Positions 17,066-24,819 are shown, counted from the first letter of the stretch. The stretch: 28,425 nt of DNA from Micavibrio sp. UBA5703 (GCA_002420015.1 DIHF01000004.1:1-28425); one strand, 5' to 3'. Made by a program: numbers and translations. Notes: generated by a model not told the origin, from the sequence alone.

Positions 17066-18175
17066 ATGCTGAAAACCACACCGTTATTTGAGGCGCATAA
17101 GGCCTTGGGCGCAAAAATGGGCGCGTTCGCCGGTTACGACATGCCGCTTTACTATGGCGAAGGCGTTATCAAGGAACATGAATGGGTGCGCAAGCATACG
17201 GGGCTGTTCGATGTCTCTCACATGGGGCAGGTGACCCTCGAAGGTGCTGGCGCGGCGCAGTTTTTCGAGCGCCTGACGCCCTCGTCGTTTCAGGCTAAAA
17301 AGCCGGGCCGGGCGCAATATACGGTTCTGACCAACGAAAAAGGCGGAATTATTGATGATCTTATCGTAACGCGCCTGTCCGAGGATAAATTTTTTGCGGT
17401 CATCAATGCGGGCTGCAAGGAAAAGGACATCGAATGGATGCGCCAAAATCTTCCCGATGGATTGAAGATTACTTATATGAAAGATCATGCCTTGCTGGCG
17501 TTGCAGGGCGGCTGGGCCGAGCGCATTTTGCATGAAACATTCGAGATCAACGCGCATGAGCTTCCCTATATGCATCTGATGGAGGCGCGGACACCATACG
17601 GCACGAAGATATTCGTCTCGCGCCTTGGTTATACCGGCGAGGATGGTTTTGAGCTGAGCGTTCCGGCGGATAAAGCTGTTGAGGTTTGGGAAGCGCTGAA
17701 CAATCATCCGGAGGTTAAGCCGATTGGCCTTGCGGCCCGCGATTCGCTGCGGCTTGAAATGGGTTATCCGCTTTACGGTCATGACATTAATGAAGGTACT
17801 TCGCCCGTCGAGGCCGATCTTTCCTGGGTTATCGGCAAGGAAAACAAGGGCTTTATCGGCGCGGCGCGTGTGCTGAATGACCGGGAAAACGGCCCGGCGC
17901 GCAAGCGCGTCGGGATCAGGCTGATGGACAAAGGCATAGCCCGCGAAGGGGCAGAGATTCGCGATTCGCAGGATAAAAAAATTGGGGAATTAACCAGCGG
18001 CGGCTTCTCGCCCGTCTTGAAGGAATCGATCGGGCAGGGCTACATTGAAAGCAAGCAGGCAAATATTGGTGAAAAGGTTTTCGTGAATGTCAGGGGACGG
18101 AATATCCCTGCGGAAGTGGCGGCGATGCCGTTCGTTCCCGCCAGAACGAAGTCGATGAAGAAACAGGCTGCATAA
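17066..18175 (+). CDS. gcvT: Aminomethyltransferase, glycine cleavage T protein
   Basis: T protein of the glycine cleavage system: transfers the methylene group from aminomethyl-lipoyl-H protein to tetrahydrofolate and releases ammonia. The 369 residues start with LFEAHKALGAKMGAFAGYDMPLYY, where the folate domain normally begins. Further family signatures are HTGLFDVSHMGQV, GIIDDLIV, RLGYTGEDGFEL, GLAARDSLRLEMGYPLYGHDI and the C-terminal TSGGFSPVLKESIGQGYI. I prefer ATG 17066 (GCAGG upstream) over TTG 17060. It precedes gcvH, gcvPA and gcvPB, but is separated from gcvH by a 237-base spacer full of inverted repeats. Confidence 0.96.
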   Translation: MLKTTPLFEAHKALGAKMGAFAGYDMPLYYGEGVIKEHEWVRKHTGLFDVSHMGQVTLEGAGAAQFFERLTPSSFQAKKPGRAQYTVLTNEKGGIIDDLIVTRLSEDKFFAVINAGCKEKDIEWMRQNLPDGLKITYMKDHALLALQGGWAERILHETFEINAHELPYMHLMEARTPYGTKIFVSRLGYTGEDGFELSVPADKAVEVWEALNNHPEVKPIGLAARDSLRLEMGYPLYGHDINEGTSPVEADLSWVIGKENKGFIGAARVLNDRENGPARKRVGIRLMDKGIAREGAEIRDSQDKKIGELTSGGFSPVLKESIGQGYIESKQANIGEKVFVNVRGRNIPAEVAAMPFVPARTKSMKKQAA

Positions 18176-18180
18176 AGGAT

Positions 18181-18394
18181 TTTAACCACGAATGAACACG
18201 AATGGACGCTAATGAATATAGTTTTCAAAATGATCACCTGATATGCCGTCATCACACGCCTTGTGCGTGTGATCCATGGATTGCACGGACAAGCTGTGCA
18301 ATGACGGGTTTTGATGTATTGGACTTTTATGATTTAAACCGCAGCAGGTAAGCAGAATTTTCATTCGCGTTTATTCGCGTCCATTCGTGGTTTA
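18181..18394. repeat. Composite inverted-repeat element between gcvT and gcvH
   Basis: Two related arms in opposite orientation, 18181-18218 (core AACCACGAATGAACACGAAT) and 18358-18394 (core ATTCGCGTCCATTCGTGGTT), flank a compact double-hairpin palindrome at 18246-18307. In that inner element CCGTCAT/ATGACGG closes two stems, ATCACACGC/GCGTGTGAT and ATTGCAC/GTGCAAT, joined at ATCCATGGAT. The whole fills most of the 237-base spacer. No glycine-riboswitch signature is evident. It looks like a nested pair of mobile or REP-like repeats within an operon. Confidence 0.7.
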
Positions 18395-18412
18395 ATAAAA
18401 CGGAGTTGATCT

Positions 18413-18793
18413 ATGAGCGATAATTTAAAATACACCAAAGAACACGAATGGGTTGCCGTTGAAGGTAATGTGGCCGCCATTGGCATCACGGGATACGCGC
18501 AGGAAGCGTTGGGCGATCTGGTGTATGTCGAGTTGCCGGAAATCGGAAAAAAGGTGGGAAAGGGCGATAATTTCGCGGTTGTTGAATCCGTGAAAACAGC
18601 CGCCGAAGTATACACACCCGTTTCCGGCGAGGTTGTCGCGGTCAATACAGCGATGGCCGAAGATCTGGAGCTTATCAAAAAACCCGCCAACCAGAACGGC
18701 TGGATTGCGAAAATCAAAATCGAAAATCCGTCCGATCTGGAAGGGTTGATGGACGAGAAGAAATACAAAGAGTTTACCGACGGTTTAAGCTGA
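18413..18793 (+). CDS. gcvH: Glycine cleavage system H protein
   Basis: Lipoyl carrier protein that shuttles the aminomethyl intermediate between P, T and L proteins. It has 126 residues, the normal length. The lipoylation site is Lys61 in FAVVESVKTAAEVYTPVSGEV, and the family start YTKEHEWV is present. CGGAG precedes the ATG. Its stop overlaps the gcvPA start by one base (TGATG), so translation of the two is coupled. L protein (lpd) is not in the window. Confidence 0.97.
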   Translation: MSDNLKYTKEHEWVAVEGNVAAIGITGYAQEALGDLVYVELPEIGKKVGKGDNFAVVESVKTAAEVYTPVSGEVVAVNTAMAEDLELIKKPANQNGWIAKIKIENPSDLEGLMDEKKYKEFTDGLS

Positions 18794-20058
18794 TGCGTTA
18801 CCTTCCGCAGACAAAACAAAGCCGCGCCGCGATGATGAAAACCGTTGGCGTGTCCAGCGTTGATGCGCTGTTCAGGGATGTGCCGAAAGACGCGTTTATT
18901 AAGTGCCTTGCTGATCTGCCTCAGCATAAAGGCGAACTGGCGGTCGAGCGCGAGCTGGGCGCTTGCGCCAACCAGAACCGCGCCGCGCCGGACGGGCCGT
19001 TTTTTCTTGGCGCCGGAACCTATTACCACCATATCCCCTCGAGCGTTGATTATATCATCCAGCGCAGCGAATTTCTGACCGCCTATACGCCGTATCAGCC
19101 CGAAATCGCGCAGGGCACGCTCCAGATGATTTTCGAGTTTCAGACCTTTATCTCGCGCCTGACGGGGCAGGATATTGCGAATGCCTCTTTGTATGACGGT
19201 GCGACTTCCTGCGCCGAGGCCGCGCTGATGGCGATGCGTGTGACCAAGCGCAATAAGGTTGTGCTTGCTACCCCGCTGCATCCGCATTACCGCAGCGTGT
19301 TGAAAGCCTATATGGGTAATCTCGGCTCCACGCTTGCGGATGGCGCGCCTGACGGCGAAACCGCTTGTGTTATTATCCAGTCGCCTGATTTTCACGGCGC
19401 GCCCCATGCGTATGATGCGTGGCGCAAAAAATGCGACGAAACCGGCGCGCTTTTGGTGGTCGTCGTCAATGAAATCGTTTCGCTGGGGCTTTTGCCCGCG
19501 CCCGTGGAGGCCGATATCGTCTGCGGTGAGGCGCAAAGCATCGGTTTACCGATGAGCTTCGGCGGGCCGCATCTTGGCTTTTTCGCGTGCAAGGAAAAGT
19601 ATCTGCGGCAAATGCCCGGAAGGCTTTGTGGTATGACCGAGGACGCGGACGGGCGGCGCGGGTTCGTGCTGACTTTAAGCACACGCGAGCAACATATCCG
19701 CCGCGAAAAGGCCACGTCCAATATCTGCACCAACCAGGGCTTGTGCGCGCTGGCGTTTACCGTGCATATGAGCTTGCTGGGTGAAGACGGTTTCCGCCGC
19801 CTTGCCAAGCTCAACCACGAAGCGGCGTGCAGGCTGGCCGACGCGGTTTCCAAGGTGAAAGGCGTAAAGGTTTTAAACAAAACTTTCTTCAACGAATTTG
19901 TGGTTGAGCTTTCAAAGCCCGCCGCCGAAGTCGTTGAAACGCTCGCCGCCAAAGGCATCATCGCCGGATATGCGCTTGAAGGTAATCAGTTATTAATGTG
20001 CGCGACGGAGATGACGACGGATGAGGATATCGCTGCGCTGGCTGAGGTTTTGGCATGA
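18793..20058 (+). CDS. gcvPA: Glycine decarboxylase subunit 1 (N-terminal half of P protein)
   Basis: First subunit of the split glycine dehydrogenase (decarboxylating). Together with GcvPB it decarboxylates glycine using pyridoxal phosphate. The 421 residues show RYLPQTKQSRAAMMKTVG, FLGAGTYYHHIPSSV, TPYQPEIAQGTLQMIFEFQT and SLYDGATSCAEAALMAMR, all typical of the alpha subunit. As expected, this half lacks the PLP lysine. It overlaps gcvH by one base and gcvPB by four (ATGA), so all three are probably translated from one message. Confidence 0.96.
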   Translation: MRYLPQTKQSRAAMMKTVGVSSVDALFRDVPKDAFIKCLADLPQHKGELAVERELGACANQNRAAPDGPFFLGAGTYYHHIPSSVDYIIQRSEFLTAYTPYQPEIAQGTLQMIFEFQTFISRLTGQDIANASLYDGATSCAEAALMAMRVTKRNKVVLATPLHPHYRSVLKAYMGNLGSTLADGAPDGETACVIIQSPDFHGAPHAYDAWRKKCDETGALLVVVVNEIVSLGLLPAPVEADIVCGEAQSIGLPMSFGGPHLGFFACKEKYLRQMPGRLCGMTEDADGRRGFVLTLSTREQHIRREKATSNICTNQGLCALAFTVHMSLLGEDGFRRLAKLNHEAACRLADAVSKVKGVKVLNKTFFNEFVVELSKPAAEVVETLAAKGIIAGYALEGNQLLMCATEMTTDEDIAALAEVLA

Positions 20059-21581
20059 GCGCCGAAAGGAAAATTGAAACCGTGACGACAGGGCAAAATG
20101 AAATCATAGAATTCAATCGCGGGCTTTTGTACGAAGAGAGTCTTCTTTGGGAGAAGGAGCATGCCGATCATCCCGGGGTCGATCTGCCCGCGCCGGAGAA
20201 TCTGAAAAGCCGCACGGGGGTGCCCGATCGCGAAAACATAGGGCTGCCGCAGGTTTCCGAGCCGCAGGTGCTGCGCCATTTTGTGAAGATGAGCACGTGG
20301 AATTACTCAATCGATCACGGGTTTTTCCCGCTCGGCTCCTGCACCATGAAGCACAATCCGCGCCTGAATGAAAAACTGGCGCGGCTTCCCGGCTTTGCGC
20401 AGATCCATCCGCTCCAGCCCGAAAGCACGGTGCAGGGCGCGCTTAAACTGATGCACGAATTGCAGCACTGGCTGGCGGAACTGACCGGATTGCCCGGTGT
20501 TTGCCTTGCGCCCGCCGCCGGTGCGCATGGTGAGTTGGCCGGGATCATGACCATCAAGCGTGCCCATGAGATGAAGGGGAACAAGGGACGCAATGTGATG
20601 CTGATCCCCGATTCCGCGCACGGCACCAACCCGGCCACGGCTGCGATGTGTGGCTATACGGTCAAGAGCATTTCCACCAAGGAGACCGGACGCCTGACCG
20701 TTGCCGCGTTCAAGGAGGCGCTGGGCGATGGCAAGGACGTTGCCGGGATGATGGTGACGAACCCCAATACCTGTGGCCTGTTTGAAACGGAGATACAGGA
20801 GATTGCAAAACTCCTGCACAAGGCGGGCGGGTATTTTTACTGCGACGGCGCGAATTTCAACGCGCTGGTCGGCAAGGTGCGCCCGGCGGATTTTGGCGTC
20901 GATGTCATGCATATCAATCTGCACAAGACCTTTTCCACACCCCACGGCGGTGGCGGCCCCGGCTCCGGCCCGATCTGCACGACGGCGGAACTTGCGCCCT
21001 ATGTTCCGGTTCCCACAGTCGTAAAAAATGGTGAAACCTATTCGTTACAGTGGGAAAAGGACCGCCCGGAAACGCTTGGCCAGCTTAAGGGATTCCAGGG
21101 CCAGTTCGGGATGCATGTGCGCGCGCTTTCCTATATGATGAGCCACGGCGCCGATGGGCTGAAACAGGTGGCGGAGGATGCGGTTTTAGGCGCGAATTAC
21201 ATTATGGCCTCGCTCAAAAATGATTTCCACGCGCCGTTCGACGGGCCGTGCATGCATGAATGCCTGCTTACCGACAAAAACCAGAAGGATGCGGGCGTGA
21301 CGACGCTCGATATCGCCAAGGCACTGTGCGAAAAGGGATTCCATCCGATGACGGTGTATTTCCCGCTGGTGGTTAGCGGCGCGATGCTGATCGAGCCGAC
21401 GGAGACGGAAAGCAAAGATTCCATCGACCGTTTCATCGCGGCGATGAAGGAGTTCGCCGCCGATGTAAGGGAGGGGGATAGCGAAAAGTACCACGCATTT
21501 CCTGAGTCCACGCCGCGCCGCAGGCTGGACGAGGTCAAGGCGGCCCGCACCCCCGTCCTGCGCTGGCCAAGCGACATATAA
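20055..21581 (+). CDS. gcvPB: Glycine decarboxylase subunit 2 (C-terminal half of P protein)
   Basis: Catalytic PLP-bearing subunit of the split P protein, 508 residues. The PLP Schiff-base lysine is Lys291 in INLHKTFSTPHGGGGPGSGP. Other family landmarks are PLGSCTMKHNPRLNE, DSAHGTNPATAAMCGY and TNPNTCGLFE. The start overlaps the gcvPA stop by four bases. The 3' end is followed by an AT-rich spacer with no clear terminator on the plus strand, and by a consensus promoter on the opposite strand at 21716-21744 that would produce RNA antisense to the end of this gene. Confidence 0.97.
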   Translation: MSAERKIETVTTGQNEIIEFNRGLLYEESLLWEKEHADHPGVDLPAPENLKSRTGVPDRENIGLPQVSEPQVLRHFVKMSTWNYSIDHGFFPLGSCTMKHNPRLNEKLARLPGFAQIHPLQPESTVQGALKLMHELQHWLAELTGLPGVCLAPAAGAHGELAGIMTIKRAHEMKGNKGRNVMLIPDSAHGTNPATAAMCGYTVKSISTKETGRLTVAAFKEALGDGKDVAGMMVTNPNTCGLFETEIQEIAKLLHKAGGYFYCDGANFNALVGKVRPADFGVDVMHINLHKTFSTPHGGGGPGSGPICTTAELAPYVPVPTVVKNGETYSLQWEKDRPETLGQLKGFQGQFGMHVRALSYMMSHGADGLKQVAEDAVLGANYIMASLKNDFHAPFDGPCMHECLLTDKNQKDAGVTTLDIAKALCEKGFHPMTVYFPLVVSGAMLIEPTETESKDSIDRFIAAMKEFAADVREGDSEKYHAFPESTPRRRLDEVKAARTPVLRWPSDI

Positions 21582-21706
21582 CTATTTGATTTGTAATTGT
21601 TATTTCTGATTCCTTTAGTTCGGTTGTAATTTTTACTTTGGCGGCGGATTATGTCTTCTTTTTTGTTTGTTTTCTTTCCGGCCGTTTCTTTTTCGTACAA
21701 TTTTCT

Positions 21707-21744
21707 CATGACGACATTATAGGACAATATTCCTCTACTGTCAA
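21707..21744 (-). promoter_or_regulatory. Perfect consensus sigma-70 promoter reading toward the 3' end of gcvPB
   Basis: On the minus strand TTGACA (21744-21739), a 17-base spacer and TATAAT (21721-21716) match the consensus at all twelve positions. Six bases after the -10 box is an ATG (21709-21707). It opens a Lys/Asn-rich frame (MRKLYEKETAGKKTNKKED...) that stays open to 21197, antisense to gcvPB. The product could be an antisense or small RNA, or a leaderless short protein. Confidence 0.55.
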
Positions 21745-21755
21745 GGGAAGTTTCA

Positions 21756-21980
21756 AACGCAACGCACGCAACGAGACCTATGTTTTTGTCATCCTGAAGG
21801 ATCTCATCTTTTGAACGCAAAGTTCTGGAGATTCAGGAAGGCGATAAGCAAAAACCCCCGATCCTCTGCTTCTCCGCGTTTAAAAATGAGATCCCTCCGC
21901 TTCGCGTTCGGGATGACAACAAGAGAGGACCCGTTGCGTTCGTGGCGTGCGTTGCGTTCATCTGTGTCTATCTGTGGTTC
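21756..21980. repeat. Inverted AACGCAACG-type repeats with a CTGTGGTT tail
   Basis: AACGCAACGCACGCAACG at 21756-21773 reappears in reverse complement, with a few extra bases, at 21932-21960. The second copy runs into CATCTGTGTCTATCTGTGGTT (to about 21979). The two arms face each other across ~160 bases that contain two further palindromes. This is the same kind of arrangement as the composite element between gcvT and gcvH. Confidence 0.55.
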
Positions 21981-22022
21981 AAAAAATGAGATCCTTCAGT
22001 CGCTCTGCTCCTTCAGGATGAC
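21788..22022. repeat. Three copies of a GTCATCC...GGATCTCAT palindromic repeat
   Basis: Copy 1, 21788-21807, reads GTCATCCTGAAGGATCTCAT. Copies 2 (21886-21917) and 3 (21986-22022) are in the opposite orientation, start ATGAGATCC and end GGATGAC, and have different hairpin loops. Each is itself roughly palindromic, as expected of REP-like intergenic repeats. Confidence 0.7.
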
Positions 22023-22051
22023 AAGGGAGAGGACTCGTTGCGGGTGCGTCC

Positions 22052-23008
22052 TTAGTGGTGGATACCATGAACCTTGTGGCGTGCATCGTGGATGTCGCCT
22101 TTGGGGTCTTTATGGATGATGATATCGGCCTCGGGGAATTTTTCGAGGATCAGCCCTTCGAGTTCGCGTGTGATCTCGTGAGCCGCACGCAAGCTCAGGT
22201 CGGGATCGACCTCAATATCAAAGCTGATATGGATGTTCGGGCCCGTGCGGCGGGTGCGCAGATCGTGCATGCCGTATACGCCGCCATGCGCCTCGACGAT
22301 GCGGGTGATTTCAAGGCGGACCTCGTCGGGGAGTTCGCGGTCCATGAGCATGTCGGCGGCCTCCATGCCGACTTTATACGCTGTGGCGGCAATATAAAGC
22401 GAAATGGCCAGCCCCACGGCGGTATCGATCCACAGAGGGCCGCCATAATAGTTGAGCAGCAATCCGCAAATCACGCCACCGTTGAGAAAGATGTCGCTTT
22501 TGTAGTGGCTTTGATCCGACGCTACGGCCAGGGACGCCGTTTTTTTCAAGGCATGATTTTGTATGGCGACGACAACCAGAGACAGGATAATGGCAACCAG
22601 GGCGACGCTTATGCCCAGCATGTGATGATTTACCGGCTGCGGATCGGCAAAACGCCGCAGAGATTCCAGCATCAGAAAAAACGCCGCTCCACCCAGAAAC
22701 GCACCCTGAAACAGGGCGGCCAGCCCTTCAATTTTTCCATGGCCGTAGCGGTGGTCGGCATCTGCGGGTTTGGCGGAATATTTGATCGCCATCAGCATCA
22801 TCACGGAAATTCCGGCATCGCTGGCCGAATCCACCAGCGTACCCAAAAGCCCCACAGAGCCGCTGACGTAGTAGGCATAGGCCTTAAAGACGATCAATAC
22901 GCTTACGGTCGCCACTGCCCAGCGCGCAGCAAAAAGCGCCCAAGTGGACGATGCAGCCGTGTCCTTATTTATTTTCAAGGAATCCTGATTGTTCATTTCT
23001 GCGAGCAT
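22052..23008 (-). CDS. Cation diffusion facilitator, FieF/YiiP-type metal efflux transporter
   Basis: Proton-coupled divalent metal exporter of the inner membrane, 318 residues with six predicted helices and a C-terminal cytoplasmic alpha/beta domain. The transport-site ligands are Asp60 and Asp64 in helix 2 (VDSASD) and His168 and Asp172 in helix 5 (HYKSD). This DD-HD set is that of E. coli FieF, which carries Zn, Fe, Cd and Co. DADHRYGHGK after helix 2 is the usual loop motif. The C-terminal tail is His-rich (HDARHKVHGIHH). The start is uncertain: ATG 23008 or ATG 22996, neither with a good Shine-Dalgarno. It follows a small ORF and a cyclic-nucleotide-binding gene in the same direction. 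Confidence 0.9.
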   Translation of the reverse strand: MLAEMNNQDSLKINKDTAASSTWALFAARWAVATVSVLIVFKAYAYYVSGSVGLLGTLVDSASDAGISVMMLMAIKYSAKPADADHRYGHGKIEGLAALFQGAFLGGAAFFLMLESLRRFADPQPVNHHMLGISVALVAIILSLVVVAIQNHALKKTASLAVASDQSHYKSDIFLNGGVICGLLLNYYGGPLWIDTAVGLAISLYIAATAYKVGMEAADMLMDRELPDEVRLEITRIVEAHGGVYGMHDLRTRRTGPNIHISFDIEVDPDLSLRAAHEITRELEGLILEKFPEADIIIHKDPKGDIHDARHKVHGIHH

Positions 23009-23065
23009 AGGAAAATCGCAGGGTCAGGACAAGAAATTTGGGGAATAGAATATATGTATCGTATC

Positions 23066-23206
23066 TTACAGGAAAAGGCCGAGGGGGCCGAAGGTGTCGA
23101 GGTTAAAGCCCGTGTCGGCAAGGCGTTTCGACCCTTCCAGAGCCTTTTGGTTCTTGGGGTCGGGGCCGGTAGCGGCGGTGATGAATTTTTCTACGATGCC
23201 AAACAT
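23066..23206 (-). CDS. Small hypothetical protein, 46 residues
   Basis: A short frame beginning nine bases after the stop of the upstream cyclic-nucleotide-binding gene: MFGIVEKFITAATGPDPKNQ, then KALEGSKRLADTGFNLDTFGPLGLFL. The composition is protein-like and the close spacing suggests translational coupling, but the Shine-Dalgarno is poor (GGGTAAA). No family is recognised. It lies between the regulator-like gene and the metal exporter. It could be chance. Confidence 0.4.
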   Translation of the reverse strand: MFGIVEKFITAATGPDPKNQKALEGSKRLADTGFNLDTFGPLGLFL

Positions 23207-23215
23207 AAGGGCAGT

Positions 23216-23794
23216 TTACCCGCCTTTTTGGTAGCGGTCCATAACTTTTTGCAACTGGTCGAGCAGGGGTTCGACTTCAGCGCGGAAATCCTCGCGCTTT
23301 TTCTTGTCGACGCCCAGATGTACGCGGTCGACCATGCCAGTCACGCGGTCCTGAAATTCGGCGAGATTTTTGTAGTGTTGTGCCTGACCCCGCGTCGTAT
23401 CTTTGAGTCGTGCAATCAACAGGTTAATAAGGGCGCGGATGGCCTTGTCGTGGATGCTTTTGATCCGCCCTTCGATTTCATCGCGGGAGATGACGGTGGT
23501 GGCGGTGTCTTCAAGCGCCCGGACGGTCGCCGAGCGCGGCCCCTTATCGATCAGCGCCATTTCGCCGAAAATATCGCCGGGGCCAAGCTCGGAAACTTTA
23601 AGTTCGACACCGCCTTCGTTAATGAGGACCTCGACGCGGCCGGATTCGATATAATAGGCGCGGAAAGCCTCGTCGCCCTGAGAGATGATGGTTTTGCCCT
23701 TGAAGAACAATTCGCGGTGCAAAATGCGTACGGGATCGCCTTCCTTACGGCCTGCCCGCGGGTCGAGTGCGTGTTTTTCGTCTTCGGCCAGCAT
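23216..23794 (-). CDS. Cyclic-nucleotide-binding domain protein without output domain
   Basis: A 192-residue protein with one CRP-type binding barrel (about residues 25-125) and a helical C-terminal tail (about 126-190, Lys/Arg/Glu-rich, probably coiled). The phosphate-binding cassette GDIFGEMALIDKGPRSATVRA is complete, with both the Glu and the Arg that hold the cyclic phosphate. There is no helix-turn-helix or catalytic domain, so it may act by protein contact. GGGGGAGA lies about ten bases before the ATG. Upstream, on the other strand, is secE; downstream in the same direction are the 46-residue ORF and the cation exporter. Ligand (cAMP or cGMP) cannot be distinguished. Confidence 0.88.
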   Translation of the reverse strand: MLAEDEKHALDPRAGRKEGDPVRILHRELFFKGKTIISQGDEAFRAYYIESGRVEVLINEGGVELKVSELGPGDIFGEMALIDKGPRSATVRALEDTATTVISRDEIEGRIKSIHDKAIRALINLLIARLKDTTRGQAQHYKNLAEFQDRVTGMVDRVHLGVDKKKREDFRAEVEPLLDQLQKVMDRYQKGG

Positions 23795-23966
23795 TTCTTT
23801 ATATCTCCCCCATGTCCCATTCTACGCGAATTTGAGTAAAAAGGGCCTTATTTTTACATTGTATTTGGCTCAATTTTTGGGGATTTCGCGGGAGCGATAT
23901 TTCTTCTGGCCTTTTGCGTTGTTCTGGTGTAGAAAAGCCGTGTTCCCTGACATTACGGTTCGTTTC

Positions 23967-24000
23967 GCGCAAAAAGCGCTTCCCGGACCCTTGTCCGGGA
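23967..24000 (+). other. Hairpins in the secE leader
   Basis: Two stems just upstream of secE: GCGC-AAAAA-GCGC (23967-23979) and the stronger TCCCGGAC-CCTT-GTCCGGGA (23981-24000), 8 bp with a 4-base loop. No T tract follows, so it is not a normal terminator. It may be a leader structure or part of a repeat. Confidence 0.45.
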
Positions 24001-24034
24001 GACAGAGATTTTACAGGGCTAAAGGATTGAAATA

Positions 24035-24220
24035 ATGGCAAAAACAGGACCAGTCGAATATTTTCGCCAGGTGCGCGCAGAGATGAAAAAGGTCGCATGG
24101 CCCTCGCGCAAGGAAACCACCGTCAGCGTTATGGCGGTGTTCGTCATGGTCACTTTTGCCTCGATCTTTATGTATTTCGCCGATCAGACGATCGCATTTT
24201 TGGTGCGGCTTGTCCTCTGA
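24035..24220 (+). CDS. secE: Preprotein translocase subunit SecE
   Basis: Small essential subunit of the SecYEG protein-conducting channel, clamping SecY in the inner membrane. It has 61 residues, the short single-helix form usual outside enterobacteria. The amphipathic segment VEYFRQVRAEMKKVAWPSRKETT is the conserved SecE motif, followed by one membrane helix (about 31-55). It is immediately upstream of nusG, as in most bacteria. No tRNA-Trp gene precedes it in the ~240-base gap. Confidence 0.95.
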   Translation: MAKTGPVEYFRQVRAEMKKVAWPSRKETTVSVMAVFVMVTFASIFMYFADQTIAFLVRLVL

Positions 24221-24275
24221 CGGCCGTTTTGGGTTAACGAAAGCAAGGTAAGTAAACAGGATAAGGATAAAAGCT

Positions 24276-24809
24276 ATGACGATGCGCTGGTATGTGTTGC
24301 ACGTATATTCGGGTTTTGAGAACAAGGTTGCCGAAGGTATCAAGGACAAGGCACAGAAGCTCGGCCTTGAAGAGCGCGTCGGCGATATTCTGGTCCCGAC
24401 CGAGGAAATCGTGCAGGTCAAGCGCGGCCAGCGCGTCAACACCGAGCGCAAATTCTTTCCGGGCTATGTTCTGGCACGTCTCGATATGAACGACGATGTC
24501 TGGCACCTGATTAAAGATACACCCAAGGTCAGCGGTTTTCTGGGCGCAGGCGGCAACAAGCCCGTGCCGATTTCGGAAGCCGAGGCCCAGCGCATCCTCC
24601 AGCAGGTTCAGGAAGGCATCGAGCGTCCGCGTCCGTCCATCATCTACGATATCGGTGAAGAGGTTAAGGTCAATGACGGTCCGTTTGCCTCTTTCAACGG
24701 CACGGTCGAGGAGATCGACGAGGAAAAAGGCAGGCTCAAGGTTTCGGTTTCGATCTTTGGCCGTTCCACCCCGGTTGAACTGGAATACAGCCAGGTAGAA
24801 AAGGTATAG
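24276..24809 (+). CDS. nusG: Transcription termination/antitermination factor NusG
   Basis: RNA polymerase elongation factor that bridges transcription to Rho or to the ribosome. It has 177 residues: the NGN domain (RWYVLHVYSGFENKVAEGI, then FFPGYVLARLDMNDDVWHLI) and a C-terminal KOW domain (YDIGEEVKVNDGPFASFNGTVEEID). AGGATAAGGA lies upstream of the ATG. It is 55 bases after secE, in the conserved order. Confidence 0.97.
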   Translation: MTMRWYVLHVYSGFENKVAEGIKDKAQKLGLEERVGDILVPTEEIVQVKRGQRVNTERKFFPGYVLARLDMNDDVWHLIKDTPKVSGFLGAGGNKPVPISEAEAQRILQQVQEGIERPRPSIIYDIGEEVKVNDGPFASFNGTVEEIDEEKGRLKVSVSIFGRSTPVELEYSQVEKV

Positions 24810-24819
24810 GGCTGCCATC

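Larger units (their letters stand above)
21582..22051. other. Gene-free, repeat-rich spacer between gcvPB and the cation efflux gene
   Basis: About 470 bases lacking any plus-strand ORF I trust. The first ~130 bases are AT-rich and hold a minus-strand consensus promoter. From about 21756 to 22022 the spacer is mostly short repeats: an AACGCAACGCACGCAACG motif with an inverted partner, three GTCATCC...GGATCTCAT-type palindromes and a CATCTGTGTCTATCTGTGGTT motif. I see no tRNA-like fold. Confidence 0.7.

Noticed and set aside
18176..18412. Glycine riboswitch before gcvH
   Set aside because: No tandem aptamer consensus is seen; the palindromic arms explain the structure better.
18361..19536. 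A 391-codon minus-strand frame opposite gcvH and gcvPA
   Set aside because: The plus strand encodes two unmistakable glycine cleavage proteins; no domain is visible in the antisense frame.
21756..22022. CRISPR array
   Set aside because: Repeats differ in sequence, orientation and spacing, and no constant repeat-spacer period exists.
22055..23839. A 594-codon plus-strand frame across the efflux and cyclic-nucleotide genes
   Set aside because: It is antisense to two genes with clear families and motifs, and its translation shows no domain.
23795..24034. tRNA-Trp gene before secE, as in many bacteria
   Set aside because: No cloverleaf or T-arm consensus is found in this gap on either strand.
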